A stretch of DNA of 17,529 nt from Chloroflexota bacterium (GTDB lineage: Bacteria > Chloroflexota > Dehalococcoidia > Dehalococcoidales > JAHJRU01), in NCBI GenBank assembly GCA_018830745.1, contig JAHJRU010000248.1, forward strand, positions 1-17,529. The letters are read 5' to 3'. Each line of letters starts with the position of its first letter. Within the stretch, counting starts at the first letter, position 1. The notes beneath the pieces were generated by a model that did no database searches, was not told where the DNA came from, and saw only the letters and a list, made by a program, of their open reading frames with translations. A program made the position numbers and the translations under genes. Below are positions 8,413 to 16,444 of the stretch, piece after piece.

Positions 8413-8607
8413 CTACCTTATGTCTTCCCTTTCCTTCATAATGGTTTTTATCCGGGCAACGGTCTTTTTAGCCCGGGGAATCTCACGGTGGTTTACCAGC
8501 TGCCGCGTAGCCAGGCGGAAACGCAGGTTAAACAGCTCTTGATAAGCCTCCTCAAGCTGCTTGGCTAGTTCTACGTCGTTGAGTTCTCTGATTTCTGCTA
8601 TCTTCAA
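8413..8607 (-). CDS. rpmC: Large ribosomal subunit protein L29
   Basis: L29 is a two-helix protein at the exit-tunnel rim, next to the trigger factor and SRP docking site on L23. The 64-residue product begins (M)[20 protein letters not shown], followed by the diagnostic [20 protein letters not shown]. The start codon is a TTG at 8607, not ATG. A GGAG lies about 10 bases upstream, and the frame matches the family from the first residue. The rplP-rpmC-rpsQ order is standard. Confidence 0.97.
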   Translation of the reverse strand: MKIAEIRELNDVELAKQLEEAYQELFNLRFRLATRQLVNHREIPRAKKTVARIKTIMKEREDIR

Positions 8608-8628
8608 TCTCAGCTATCTCCAGGGTTA

Positions 8629-9057
8629 TTAACTGCCAGTCGCCAGGGTAGCTTCCCTCACCATAAATCTGGTATCTATGGGGAGCTTGTGGGAAGCCAG
8701 ACGCATGGCTTCTTTGGCTACCGGTTCGGCTACGCCGGACATTTCAAACATAATTCTCCCCGGTTTAACTACCGCCACCCAGTGGTCTGGGGCACCCTTA
8801 CCCCCGCCCTGCCGGGTTTCGGCGGGTTTCCTGCTTACGGGCTTGTCCGGGAAGATGCGTATCCAGATTTTACCTCCCCGCTTAACATAACGGGTCATGG
8901 CCCGTCGGGCGGCCTCAATCTGCCGGCTGGTTACCCAGGCAGATTCCAGGGCTTGTAGCCCGTAGTCACCAAAATTAAGGGCATTCCCTGACTGGGCGGT
9001 GCCACGACGGTGCCCCCTATGAGACTTGCGATATTTAACCCTCTTGGGCTGCAACAT
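8629..9057 (-). CDS. rplP: Large ribosomal subunit protein L16
   Basis: L16 helps shape the A-site tRNA elbow-binding region of the 50S subunit. The product has 142 residues: [20 protein letters not shown], then [30 protein letters not shown] (about 24-53), [19 protein letters not shown] and [20 protein letters not shown]. The ATG at 9057 lies 23 bases inside the end of rpsC. It has a strong AAGGGGAG 7 bases upstream, embedded in the codons of the S3 tail. Coupling to rpsC is likely. Confidence 0.98.
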   Translation of the reverse strand: MLQPKRVKYRKSHRGHRRGTAQSGNALNFGDYGLQALESAWVTSRQIEAARRAMTRYVKRGGKIWIRIFPDKPVSRKPAETRQGGGKGAPDHWVAVVKPGRIMFEMSGVAEPVAKEAMRLASHKLPIDTRFMVREATLATGS

Positions 9058-10012
9058 CTGTCTGCTCCCCTTCGGTTGTTGGAGGCTCGGCCTCGGTTAC
9101 TTTAGCTTTCTTTGCTCTAGGTTTACTGACTTTCGCTTCAGCGGAATCAGCGGCTTTCTTCTTTCTGGTCCTTGGTTTGGCTGGCTTCTCTTCGGCAGCC
9201 GGTGGTGTTTCCGCTCCCTCTACGGCCACTGGCTCGGCGGGCGCTTCGGCGATGGGAGGTGCGGCTACCTCTTCAGTGGCCGCCGGCTTTTCTGGAGCCT
9301 GAGTTACTTCAGCTGTGGTGGGGATTCCCTCCGTCTCTGCCTCTGCTTCCTTAGCCGGCAACTCTTCAACTTCAAATACCTTGGGTTCAGGGAGAATTTC
9401 ACCCTTATATATCCAGACCTTAACCCCTATCCGGCCTAAGGCGGTTCTGGCCTCGGTGAAACCATAGTCAATATCAGCCCGTAATGTATGCAGGGGCACC
9501 CGTCCCTCGTGCATGCTCGCACGGCGGGCGATTTCATTGCCACCCAGCCTGCCGGAGCAGAGGATTTTTATCCCTTTGGCTCCCGCTTGTGTGGTGCGGA
9601 ATAGAGCCTGCTTCATGGCTCTCCGATAAGCGATACGGTGCTCAATCTGGTCGGCTACTGTTCTGGCTACCAGGAAGGAATCAAGCTCTGGTTGAGCCAC
9701 TTCCTGGATATTTAGCCTGACCCGCTTTCCAATGAGGCGCTCCAGGCGGGCTCTGGTTTCATCAACTCGCTGTCCACCTCGCCCGATGACAATGCCTGGT
9801 CGGGCGGTATGAATGGTAATGAATACTTCGTTCGCCTGGCGCTCCAGCAGGACCTGTGAGATAGCCGCATCCGGATATGCTGATGCGATAGCCTTGCGGA
9901 GCTTCAGGTCTTCCTGTAAGAATTCGGCGTAGGACTTGTCCGCATACCACCGTGCCTGCCAGTCACGGATAAAGCCGAGTCTAAAGCCTAAAGGATGAAC
10001 TTTACGTCCCAA
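9035..10012 (-). CDS. rpsC: Small ribosomal subunit protein S3 with about 115-residue low-complexity C-terminal tail
   Basis: S3 lies at the mRNA entry channel of the 30S subunit. Residues 1 to about 210 are a complete S3. They include [12 protein letters not shown], a KH domain with [11 protein letters not shown] (73-83), and the C-terminal domain ([19 protein letters not shown], then [10 protein letters not shown]). From about residue 211 to 325 follows a tail rich in Ala, Pro, Glu and Thr, with a basic patch ([13 protein letters not shown] and [10 protein letters not shown]), then acidic again. E. coli S3 is about 233 residues. The start is a TTG at 10012 directly after the rplV stop, with AAGGGG 5 bases upstream. 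There is no sign of a frameshift, since the frame runs cleanly into the rplP overlap. Confidence 0.97.
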   Translation of the reverse strand: MGRKVHPLGFRLGFIRDWQARWYADKSYAEFLQEDLKLRKAIASAYPDAAISQVLLERQANEVFITIHTARPGIVIGRGGQRVDETRARLERLIGKRVRLNIQEVAQPELDSFLVARTVADQIEHRIAYRRAMKQALFRTTQAGAKGIKILCSGRLGGNEIARRASMHEGRVPLHTLRADIDYGFTEARTALGRIGVKVWIYKGEILPEPKVFEVEELPAKEAEAETEGIPTTAEVTQAPEKPAATEEVAAPPIAEAPAEPVAVEGAETPPAAEEKPAKPRTRKKKAADSAEAKVSKPRAKKAKVTEAEPPTTEGEQTDVAAQEG

Positions 10013-10351
10013 TTAAACCCCTTCCCCCGTAACCACGACACTGATATGGCTGGAACGCTTGAGTATCGGAGCTGCCCGCCCCCGGGCTCGAGGACGAAAC
10101 CTCTTCATTGTTCTAGCCTCGTCAGCCGTGATTTTAGCTATTTTTAACTCAGCCGGCGCTAACTGAAAATTGTTTTCCGCATTTGCCGCGGCTGATTTTA
10201 TGGTTTTGGCTACTATCCGAGCATTTGGGGATAGGGTATATTTGAGTATGGAGAGGGCTTCATCTACTTTTTTACCCCGCACCATGTCTACCAGAAGGCG
10301 CATTTTACGCGGCGATATACCGGTATCTTTAGATATAGCTCTTACTTCCAA
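10013..10351 (-). CDS. rplV: Large ribosomal subunit protein L22
   Basis: L22 lines the nascent-peptide exit tunnel with a long hairpin; macrolide-resistance changes map to that loop in other bacteria. The 112-residue product starts (M)EVRAISKDTGISPRKMRLLV and has IKSAAANAENNF in the middle. It ends with TMKRFRPRARGRAAPILKRS (tunnel hairpin) and HISVVVTGEGV. The start codon is TTG at 10351, with GGGG 6 bases upstream. The gene abuts rpsC with no gap and follows rpsS by 30 bases. Confidence 0.98.
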   Translation of the reverse strand: MEVRAISKDTGISPRKMRLLVDMVRGKKVDEALSILKYTLSPNARIVAKTIKSAAANAENNFQLAPAELKIAKITADEARTMKRFRPRARGRAAPILKRSSHISVVVTGEGV

Positions 10352-10381
10352 TTTTTACCCCGTCTAACTGCCTGGACTCTA

Positions 10382-10672
10382 TTACCGTTTTATGATTCGG
10401 GAGGCTCTTTCTGCTCTGGCGACATGCCCTCTAAAGGTTCTGGTCATGGCAAACTCACCCAGCTTGTGCCCCACCATATCCTCCGTGATAAAGATAGGCA
10501 CATGCCGTCGACCATCATGCACCCCGATGGTTAGCCCCACCATCTCCGGCAGGATGGTAGAGGCACGCGCCCAGGTTTTTATTACCGTCTTTTGCCCGGA
10601 GCGGTTCACTACTTCTACTTTTTGCATCAGTTTAGGGTCAACAGCCGGACCCTTCTTGGTTGAGCGTGACAT
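10382..10672 (-). CDS. rpsS: Small ribosomal subunit protein S19
   Basis: S19 is a 30S head protein that pairs with S13 and contacts the A-site tRNA. The product has 96 residues: [20 protein letters not shown], then the motifs [16 protein letters not shown] and [23 protein letters not shown], and TRTFRGH. The ATG immediately follows the rplB stop (TAGATG), and AGAGG lies 7 bases upstream inside rplB. Length and sequence are typical. Confidence 0.98.
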   Translation of the reverse strand: MSRSTKKGPAVDPKLMQKVEVVNRSGQKTVIKTWARASTILPEMVGLTIGVHDGRRHVPIFITEDMVGHKLGEFAMTRTFRGHVARAERASRIIKR

Positions 10673-11500
10673 CTATTTGCCTCTTCGCTTTACAATAAAT
10701 TTGTCTGATGGTTTGCGCTTGCGGGTTTTATAGCCCAGCGCTGGCTTCCCCCAGGGTGTTTTTGGTCCTGGCATACCTATGGGAGAGCGGCCTTCTCCAC
10801 CACCGTGCGGATGGTCACGCGGGCTCATGGCGGAACCTCTTACCGTGGGACGCCAGCCCATCAAACGTTTGCGTCCCGCCTTGCCCAGGCTGATATTCTG
10901 ATGGTCTATATTGCCTATCTGCCCGATGGTGGCTATACATTCCGCCCGAATTCGTCTCATCTCACCGGAAGGCAGGCGCACCAGGGCATATTCGTCCTCC
11001 TTAGCCATTAGCTGCGCTGACGCACCGGCGCTGCGGACCAGTTGTCCGCCCTTCCCCCGGGTGAGTTCAATATTATGTATCTGTGTACCGTTGGGGAGCA
11101 GCTTCAGGGGCAGGGAGTTCCCCGGTTTTATCTCAGCGCCCTCACCGGCCATTATGAAATCGCCCACATTAAGTCCTTGAGGCGCCAGGATGTAACGCTT
11201 ATCCCCGTCGACGTAAAATATCAGCGCTATGCGAGCCGAGCGATTCGGGTCATACTCAATAGCCGCCACCCGGCCCGGGACACCGGACTTATCTCGCTTG
11301 AAATCAATTAAGCGCAGCTTGCGTTTGGAACCGCCGCCGCGGTGACGGACGGTTATCCTGCCCTGATTGTTGCGCCCGCTCTTCTTCTTAAGCGTCACCA
11401 GCAGCGATTTTTCCGGTTTGTCCTTCGTAATCTCCTCAAAGGAATGACCGGTCATACCCCGCCTGCCGGGAGAAGTTGGGCGATATACCTTTACTGCCAT
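10673..11500 (-). CDS. rplB: Large ribosomal subunit protein L2
   Basis: L2 is among the most conserved 50S proteins. It is needed for subunit joining and lies close to the peptidyl-transferase centre. The 275-residue product has the N-terminal OB-fold ([17 protein letters not shown] at about 47-63), the SH3-like domain, and the near-invariant loop [15 protein letters not shown] (about 228-242) with its functionally important histidine. It ends in a basic tail, [13 protein letters not shown]. The ATG at 11500 lies 24 bases after rplW. An AAGGGG is present but rather far upstream. Confidence 0.98.
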   Translation of the reverse strand: MAVKVYRPTSPGRRGMTGHSFEEITKDKPEKSLLVTLKKKSGRNNQGRITVRHRGGGSKRKLRLIDFKRDKSGVPGRVAAIEYDPNRSARIALIFYVDGDKRYILAPQGLNVGDFIMAGEGAEIKPGNSLPLKLLPNGTQIHNIELTRGKGGQLVRSAGASAQLMAKEDEYALVRLPSGEMRRIRAECIATIGQIGNIDHQNISLGKAGRKRLMGWRPTVRGSAMSPRDHPHGGGEGRSPIGMPGPKTPWGKPALGYKTRKRKPSDKFIVKRRGK

Positions 11501-11524
11501 TTCTTAATCAATACCCCTTAATGA

Positions 11525-11809
11525 TTAGACCCCTTCAAAGAAGCCGATTTTGTCGCCGGTTTTAACGGTGACTATCGCCTTGCGCCGTGAAGGTGTCATT
11601 ACTATTCTTCGGCCCATTCGTCGGCTCTTGCCGGGTTGGGTTAGTACGTTAACTTTGGTCACTTTAACGTTAAAAGCCTTCTCCACCGCCTGTTTAATCT
11701 GAGGTTTGGTAGCTTTCTCGGCTACTTCGAAGGCATATTTATTCAGCTCTTGAAGAGTGGTGCTTTTCTCGGTTATCAGCGGACGGCGCAATACCTCATA
11801 CAGATGCAT
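11525..11809 (-). CDS. rplW: Large ribosomal subunit protein L23
   Basis: L23 is at the tunnel exit and is the docking site for trigger factor and SRP. The start is the ATG at 11809, giving a 94-residue protein: MHLYEVLRRPLITEKSTTLQ, KYAFEVAEKATKPQIKQAVE, FNVKVTKVNVL and a C-terminus with KAIVTVKTGDKIGFFEGV. The open frame continues to 11836, but AGAGGTGG immediately before the ATG and family alignment fix the start. It overlaps rplD by 14 bases, and the ribosome site lies within rplD codons. Confidence 0.97.
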   Translation of the reverse strand: MHLYEVLRRPLITEKSTTLQELNKYAFEVAEKATKPQIKQAVEKAFNVKVTKVNVLTQPGKSRRMGRRIVMTPSRRKAIVTVKTGDKIGFFEGV

Positions 11810-12452
11810 GTTCCACCTCTTGCGGCTTTTTCTCACCCCATAACTGCTCGGTTTTGCGTACCGCCTCCTCAGTCATTAGCAATAGGTGACAGGAAAGCAG
11901 GTCAACCACATTCAATAAATTGGCAGGCAGTGTCTTGATTCTCGGCAGGTTGCGTGCTGACTTCACTACGTTACTATCCGCCCCCCCGGTGACCACCAGT
12001 GCCGATGAGTTGGCCCCCAGGGCCATCAATATCCTGGCCATCTCCCTGGTCTTAGGCTCCTCGAACTTCAGGTCCTCCAGAATTTTCAGCTCGTTATCTC
12101 CAGCCTTGGCGGATAGGACGCATCTCAGCGCTTGCTGGCGCATCCTTTTCGGCATCGCCTGCCGGTAGCTTCTAGGCTTGGGACCGAAGGTGATGCCACC
12201 GCCGCGTCTCAGCGGTGAGTTGCGGCTGCCCGCCCTTGCCATACCCGTGTGTTTCTGGCGGTACAGCTTTTTTGTGCTGCCAGCTACCTCGCCGCGTGTC
12301 TTGGTGCTGGCGGTTCCCTGGCGGGCATTAGCCAGTTGCCTCACCATTGCCTGGTGCACCAGCGCCTCGTTCAACGGCACGGCAAACACAGCGTCGCTTA
12401 TATCAATCTCCCTGACTGCTTCCCCAGCAAGGTTATAAATGGGCACTTGCAC
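11796..12452 (-). CDS. rplD: Large ribosomal subunit protein L4
   Basis: L4 lines the exit tunnel with an extended loop; in E. coli it also represses the S10 operon through the rpsJ leader. The product has 218 residues: (M)QVPIYNLAGEAVREIDIS, then the loop region with TRGEVAGSTKKLYRQKHTG and ARAGSRNSPLRRGGG, and a C-terminal Rossmann-like domain with SALVVTGGADSNVVKSARNL. The start is GTG at 12452, only 4 bases after the rplC stop, with AGGGGGA upstream. An E. coli-type S10 leader cannot exist here, because rpsJ overlaps fusA. Confidence 0.98.
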   Translation of the reverse strand: MQVPIYNLAGEAVREIDISDAVFAVPLNEALVHQAMVRQLANARQGTASTKTRGEVAGSTKKLYRQKHTGMARAGSRNSPLRRGGGITFGPKPRSYRQAMPKRMRQQALRCVLSAKAGDNELKILEDLKFEEPKTREMARILMALGANSSALVVTGGADSNVVKSARNLPRIKTLPANLLNVVDLLSCHLLLMTEEAVRKTEQLWGEKKPQEVEHASV

Positions 12453-12456
12453 CTTG

Positions 12457-13077
12457 TTACTTTCCCCCTAAAGATTTCTTGATTATCAGTAATCCGTTAC
12501 TGCTGCCGGGCACGGCTCCTTTGACCAGTAGCAGGTTACGCTCCGGGTCGGCTTCTATTACCTCTAAATGCTGCACTGTTATTTGCACGTCCCCCATATG
12601 TCCGGCCATGCGCATTCCTTTAAACACCCTGCCGGGAGAGGTGGTTGCCCCGATAGAGCCTGGGGCGCGATGCCTGTCGGACTGTCCGTGAGTTTTGGGT
12701 CCGCCGGCAAAACCATGTCTCTTTACCACGCCGGCAAAGCCCTTGCCCTTGGATACCCCGGTAACATTAACCCGGTCACCCACGTTAAACAGGCTGACAT
12801 CAAATTGCTGTCCTGTTTCAACAGTCTCATTATCATCTAAACGTATTTCTTTCAGATATCGGAACTTGCCCAGGTCCTTGAAATGCCCCCGCTGGGGGGA
12901 TTTCACCCGTTTGGTGGTGCCAAGTCCCAGCTGTACGGCGCTGTATCCGTCCTTATCTATGGTCTTGACCTGGACGGCAGTACACGGACCGGCTTGAATA
13001 GCGGTCACCGCCTCCATGCGGCCGTCGTCCCGGAAGACCTGTGTCATGCCCAGTTTTGTCCCAATAATTCCTTGCAT
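12457..13077 (-). CDS. rplC: Large ribosomal subunit protein L3
   Basis: L3 helps nucleate 50S assembly, and its central loop approaches the peptidyl-transferase centre. The product has 206 residues, starting MQGIIGTKLGMTQVFRDDGR. The signature GGPKTHGQSDRHRAPGSIG lies at about 145-163, followed by PGRVFKGMRMAGHMG. The Gln in THGQS corresponds to the residue methylated by PrmB in E. coli. The ATG lies 8 bases after the rpsJ stop with only a weak CGAG upstream, suggesting coupling. Confidence 0.98.
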   Translation of the reverse strand: MQGIIGTKLGMTQVFRDDGRMEAVTAIQAGPCTAVQVKTIDKDGYSAVQLGLGTTKRVKSPQRGHFKDLGKFRYLKEIRLDDNETVETGQQFDVSLFNVGDRVNVTGVSKGKGFAGVVKRHGFAGGPKTHGQSDRHRAPGSIGATTSPGRVFKGMRMAGHMGDVQITVQHLEVIEADPERNLLLVKGAVPGSSNGLLIIKKSLGGK

Positions 13078-13085
13078 TATACTCG

Positions 13086-13394
13086 CTATATCTTAATATC
13101 TATATTTACCCCGGCCGGCATATTCAGCTTGGTCAGGGAATCTATCGTTTTTGAGCTAGTCTCAATAATATCAATCAGGCGTTTGTGAGTTCTGATTTCG
13201 AACTGCTCCTGCGAGTCTTTGTCGATAAAGGGAGAGCGGATAACACTGAATTTCTGGATATGAGTAGGCAGTGGTATTGGTCCTGACACCACGGCTCCGG
13301 TAGCCTCCACGGCGTTAACAATCTGCTGCGCTGCCAGGTCGAGTATGCTGTGGTCATAACCCTTCAGTTTTATCCGTATCTTCTGTTTAGGCAT
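13086..13394 (-). CDS. rpsJ: Small ribosomal subunit protein S10 (NusE)
   Basis: S10 is a 30S head protein and also a transcription antitermination partner of NusB and NusG. It has 102 residues, the normal length: [56 protein letters not shown], and a C-terminus with [12 protein letters not shown]. The ATG overlaps the fusA stop by 8 bases (ATGCCTAA). The tuf gene that often separates fusA and rpsJ is absent, and no S10-operon leader is present. Confidence 0.98.
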   Translation of the reverse strand: MPKQKIRIKLKGYDHSILDLAAQQIVNAVEATGAVVSGPIPLPTHIQKFSVIRSPFIDKDSQEQFEIRTHKRLIDIIETSSKTIDSLTKLNMPAGVNIDIKI

Positions 13395-15462
13395 AGCTTT
13401 TACCCGAAATCCTAACCTGTTCTGCCATCGCGGCTGGTAGTTCCTGATAACTATAAAACTCCAGGGCGTGAGTGGCTCTACCCTGACTAAGTGAGCGGAT
13501 GGTGGTGGTGTAACCGAAGCTTTCCGCCAGGGGTATCATGGCATAGATAGTACATGTTTCCGCCTCGGTTTCCATACTTTCAATCCTTCCCCTTCTGGAG
13601 CCGAGGTCGGCCATGATATCGCCGACGAACTCCCGAGGAGTAACCACTTCCAGTTTCATAATGGGCTCGAGAATCACGGGTTTACCCCGGGCTAAACCAT
13701 CTTTGAGTGCCATTGAACCGGCTATCTTAAAGGCTATCTCCGAGGAGTCAACCTCGTGGTAGCTACCATCGAGAAGGGTGGCTTTAATGTCCACCACCGG
13801 ATAACCCATCGCACCTCCGGTCTCCATGGCTTCTTTGATGCCCGCCTCCACCGGTGAAATATACTGCTTGGGAATAGCCCCGCTTTTAATCCGATTGACA
13901 AATTGAAAACCGGTGCCACTTTCCAGGGGTTCCAGCTCAATGGAGACGTGCCCAAATTGGCCCCGGCCTCCCGTTTGTTGCACGAAACGTCCTTCGGCCT
14001 TCACCGGGATGGTGATGGTCTCTTTATAGGAGACCCGTGGTTTACCTACCTTAGCCCCCACCCCAAATTCGGAGAGCAATCGGTTTACTATTACATCGAG
14101 ATGTAGCTCGCCCATACCGGAGATAACCGTTTGTCCCGTATCCCGGTTGTAATTTACCTTAAAGGTGGGGTCTTCCTCGGTCAGCCGTCGCAGGGCATCC
14201 TCCATCTTATCCTGGTCAGCCTTGGTCTTGGGCTCAATGGCGATGGACAATACTGGCTGAGGAAAATAGATGGATTCCAGGAGTACCGGCTGGGAGTAGT
14301 GGCACAGGGTGTCACCGGTAAAGGTATTCTTAAGTCCGAGGTTGGCGATAATGGCTCCGGTGTCAGCTTCCGCTACCTCTTCACGTCGGTTGGCATGCAT
14401 AACAAGGATTCGTCCGATACGTTCCCTGTGGCCCCGGGTGGAATTAAATATTTCAGCTCCCGCCTTCACTTTGCCGGAATACACTCTGAGATAGACCAGC
14501 CGTCCCACGAAGGGGTCAGAGACAACCTTAAAAGCCAGAGCCGTGAAGGGGGCATCATCTCGGGCGGGGCGGGTGACTTCAATTCCATTTCTGATGTCAA
14601 TAGCCTGTAACGGGGGCAAATCAACCGGGGAGGGAAGGTAATCCACAATGGCATTAAGCAGGGGGTGAATCGCCTTGTTCCTGAAGGCGCTACCGCAAAG
14701 AACGGGCACCACCTTATTGGCTATGGTTACCCGCCTTATAACGTCTTTCAACTCTGCTCCACTGGTATTCCGTCCCTCAAGATATGCCATCATAATATGG
14801 TCATCGTATTCCGACAGTTTCTCCAATAATATCTGGCGAGCTTTGTGATACCGGGCCTCTTCCGACTGCGGGATGGGTATCTCCAATGGTTCTGAATCCG
14901 GATTCCCATCGAAACGCCAGGCTTTATTCTCCACCAAATCGATAATACCCTCGAATGTGGCTTCGCTGCCGATAGGGATCTGCAGGGGCAGGGGATTGGC
15001 ACGCAGCCGTTTTTCTATCATAGACAGGGTGCGGTTGAAATTAGCCCCGATGCGGTCCATCTTATTTATAAAACAAATCCGGGGCACGCGGTATTTGTCC
15101 GCCTGCCGCCATACTGTCTCAGATTGAGCCTCAACTCCCGCCACAGCATCAAAAACCACCACTCCGCCATCCAGTACTCTCAGACTGCGCTCGACTTCGG
15201 CGGTGAAATCTACGTGCCCTGGGGTGTCTATGATATTGATGCGGTTCTCCTGCCACTCGCAGGTGGTCGCCGCGGCGGTAATGGTTATGCCGCGTGTCCT
15301 TTCCTGCTCCATCCAATCCATTACAGCCGTGCCTTCATCCACATCGCCAATCTTGTAGGTGAGTCCGGTGTAATATAGTATTCTCTCCGTGACGGTAGTC
15401 TTACCGGCATCAATATGGGCGATAATACCGATATTCCTGATGCGTTCCAAGGGGAAGCGCAC
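13387..15462 (-). CDS. fusA: Elongation factor G
   Basis: EF-G is the GTPase that drives tRNA-mRNA translocation and, with RRF, ribosome recycling. In the numbering of the GTG start at 15462 (about 691 residues), the G motifs are AHIDAGKT (15-22), RGITI (57-61), DTPGHVDF (79-86), NKMD (133-136) and a GSAF motif later. Domains II-V follow, with [14 protein letters not shown] and [15 protein letters not shown] recognisable. An ATG at 15501 is in frame and adds 13 residues. It lacks a ribosome site, while AAAGGA lies about 7 bases before the GTG, whose product begins (M)[12 protein letters not shown] as in other EF-Gs. The gene sits 66 bases after rpsG and overlaps rpsJ by 8. Confidence 0.96.
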   Translation of the reverse strand: MRFPLERIRNIGIIAHIDAGKTTVTERILYYTGLTYKIGDVDEGTAVMDWMEQERTRGITITAAATTCEWQENRINIIDTPGHVDFTAEVERSLRVLDGGVVVFDAVAGVEAQSETVWRQADKYRVPRICFINKMDRIGANFNRTLSMIEKRLRANPLPLQIPIGSEATFEGIIDLVENKAWRFDGNPDSEPLEIPIPQSEEARYHKARQILLEKLSEYDDHIMMAYLEGRNTSGAELKDVIRRVTIANKVVPVLCGSAFRNKAIHPLLNAIVDYLPSPVDLPPLQAIDIRNGIEVTRPARDDAPFTALAFKVVSDPFVGRLVYLRVYSGKVKAGAEIFNSTRGHRERIGRILVMHANRREEVAEADTGAIIANLGLKNTFTGDTLCHYSQPVLLESIYFPQPVLSIAIEPKTKADQDKMEDALRRLTEEDPTFKVNYNRDTGQTVISGMGELHLDVIVNRLLSEFGVGAKVGKPRVSYKETITIPVKAEGRFVQQTGGRGQFGHVSIELEPLESGTGFQFVNRIKSGAIPKQYISPVEAGIKEAMETGGAMGYPVVDIKATLLDGSYHEVDSSEIAFKIAGSMALKDGLARGKPVILEPIMKLEVVTPREFVGDIMADLGSRRGRIESMETEAETCTIYAMIPLAESFGYTTTIRSLSQGRATHALEFYSYQELPAAMAEQVRISGKSYA

Positions 15463-15528
15463 TGTCCTGTCCTTTGCCTTAATCGGCGCCGTGTTTTTCA
15501 TTGTCTTAACCGTGCTAATGAGTCACCT

Positions 15529-15999
15529 CTACCATTTGTAGTGGGCAAAGGCTCTATTGGCCTCAGCCATTTTGTGAGTATCCTCGCGTCTCTTGATAGT
15601 GGTGCCTTCGCCTTTGGCGGCGTCACTCAGTTCGGCGGCTAGCTTTTCGGCCATGGATTTACCGTTTCTGGCACGAGTCGTCTTTATCAGCCAGCGCAAC
15701 GCCAGAGAAAGACCGCGGTCTGGGCGGACCTCCACCGGTACCTGATAAGTAGCCCCGCCTACACGGCGTGCCTTAACCTCAAGCAGAGGCGTGGCGTTTC
15801 TTATTGCCTGTTCCAGGATAATATCCGGCTCCTTTTTCTCCCGCTGCTCTATAAGCTGCATGGCGGCATAGACAATTCTTTCGGCCGTGCTTTTTTTGCC
15901 GCGTTGCATTATCCTGTTTATTAGCCTGGCCACGGTTTCATTCTGGTATTTGGCGTCAGGCACTATTCCTCTTTTTTCTGGTCGGTTACGCCTTGGCAT
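15529..15999 (-). CDS. rpsG: Small ribosomal subunit protein S7
   Basis: S7 organises the 30S head and lines the E site; in E. coli it represses the str operon by binding the rpsL-rpsG junction. The product has 156 residues: MPRRNRPEKRGIVPDAKYQN, RLINRIMQRGKKSTAERIVY, a central VKARRVGGATYQVPVEVRPD, then RWLIKTTRARNGKSMAEKLA and the C-terminal HKMAEANRAFAHYKW. The ATG is preceded by GGAGG at spacing 4. Only 13 bases separate it from rpsL, too short for the E. coli S7 target. Confidence 0.98.
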   Translation of the reverse strand: MPRRNRPEKRGIVPDAKYQNETVARLINRIMQRGKKSTAERIVYAAMQLIEQREKKEPDIILEQAIRNATPLLEVKARRVGGATYQVPVEVRPDRGLSLALRWLIKTTRARNGKSMAEKLAAELSDAAKGEGTTIKRREDTHKMAEANRAFAHYKW

Positions 16000-16012
16000 C
16001 CTGCCTCCAGTA

Positions 16013-16444
16013 TTAGACTGACCCCTTGGTGGTCTTGGCTCGTTTGGCGCCGTATTTGCTGCGGCCCTGGCGGCGGTTGGCCACGCCGCTGCTGTCCAGC
16101 GCCCCGCGAACGATATGGTAACGCACGCCGGGCAGGTCCTTCACCCTGCCTCCACGAATAAGCACCACCGAGTGCTCCTGTAACTCGTGTCCTTCCCCAG
16201 GAATATAGGCCGTTACTTCCAGTTGGTTGGTCAACCGCACCCGCGCTATCTTACGCAGGGCCGAGTTGGGCTTCTTGGGCGTAGTGGTCTTGACCTGTAT
16301 ACACACTCCTCGCCTCTGGGGTGAACCCTTGCCTTCGGTCATTGAGCCCTTCAGGGCATTGTAGATGTAGTGCAGGGCTGGCGCCTTGGACTTTTTCGTT
16401 TTAGGCTTTCGCCCTTTGCGGACAAGCTGATTGACTGTTGGCAC
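16013..16444 (-). CDS. rpsL: Small ribosomal subunit protein S12, with internal insertion
   Basis: S12 sits at the decoding centre and controls accuracy. At 143 residues it exceeds the 124 of E. coli. After KSKAPAL (18-24) there is an insertion of about 14 residues (within 25-41), as known from low-GC Gram-positive S12, plus a short C-terminal tail. The decoding loop [13 protein letters not shown] (53-65) and [13 protein letters not shown] (98-110) are intact. They have Lys57 and Lys102 at the positions where streptomycin-resistance changes occur elsewhere, so they look wild type. Asp103 corresponds to the residue methylthiolated by RimO. The start is GTG at 16444 with AAAGGGG 6 bases upstream. 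It is the first gene of the cluster. Confidence 0.98.
   Translation of the reverse strand: MPTVNQLVRKGRKPKTKKSKAPALHYIYNALKGSMTEGKGSPQRRGVCIQVKTTTPKKPNSALRKIARVRLTNQLEVTAYIPGEGHELQEHSVVLIRGGRVKDLPGVRYHIVRGALDSSGVANRRQGRSKYGAKRAKTTKGSV

Noticed and set aside
9026..9439. Rightward open frame of 137 codons opposite the rpsC tail
   Set aside because: It is antisense to the low-complexity S3 tail, whose GC-rich Ala/Pro/Glu codons leave the opposite frame open. It has no family resemblance and a composition rich in Gly, Leu, Phe, Ser and Trp.
14131..14610. Rightward open frame of 159 codons inside fusA
   Set aside because: It lies wholly antisense to the conserved EF-G coding region, with no recognisable motif or ribosome site. 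It is a shadow frame.
15484..15491. Palindrome CGGCGCCG as an operator
   Set aside because: An isolated 8-base palindrome in GC-rich DNA is expected by chance; kept only as a side note to the fusA start question.
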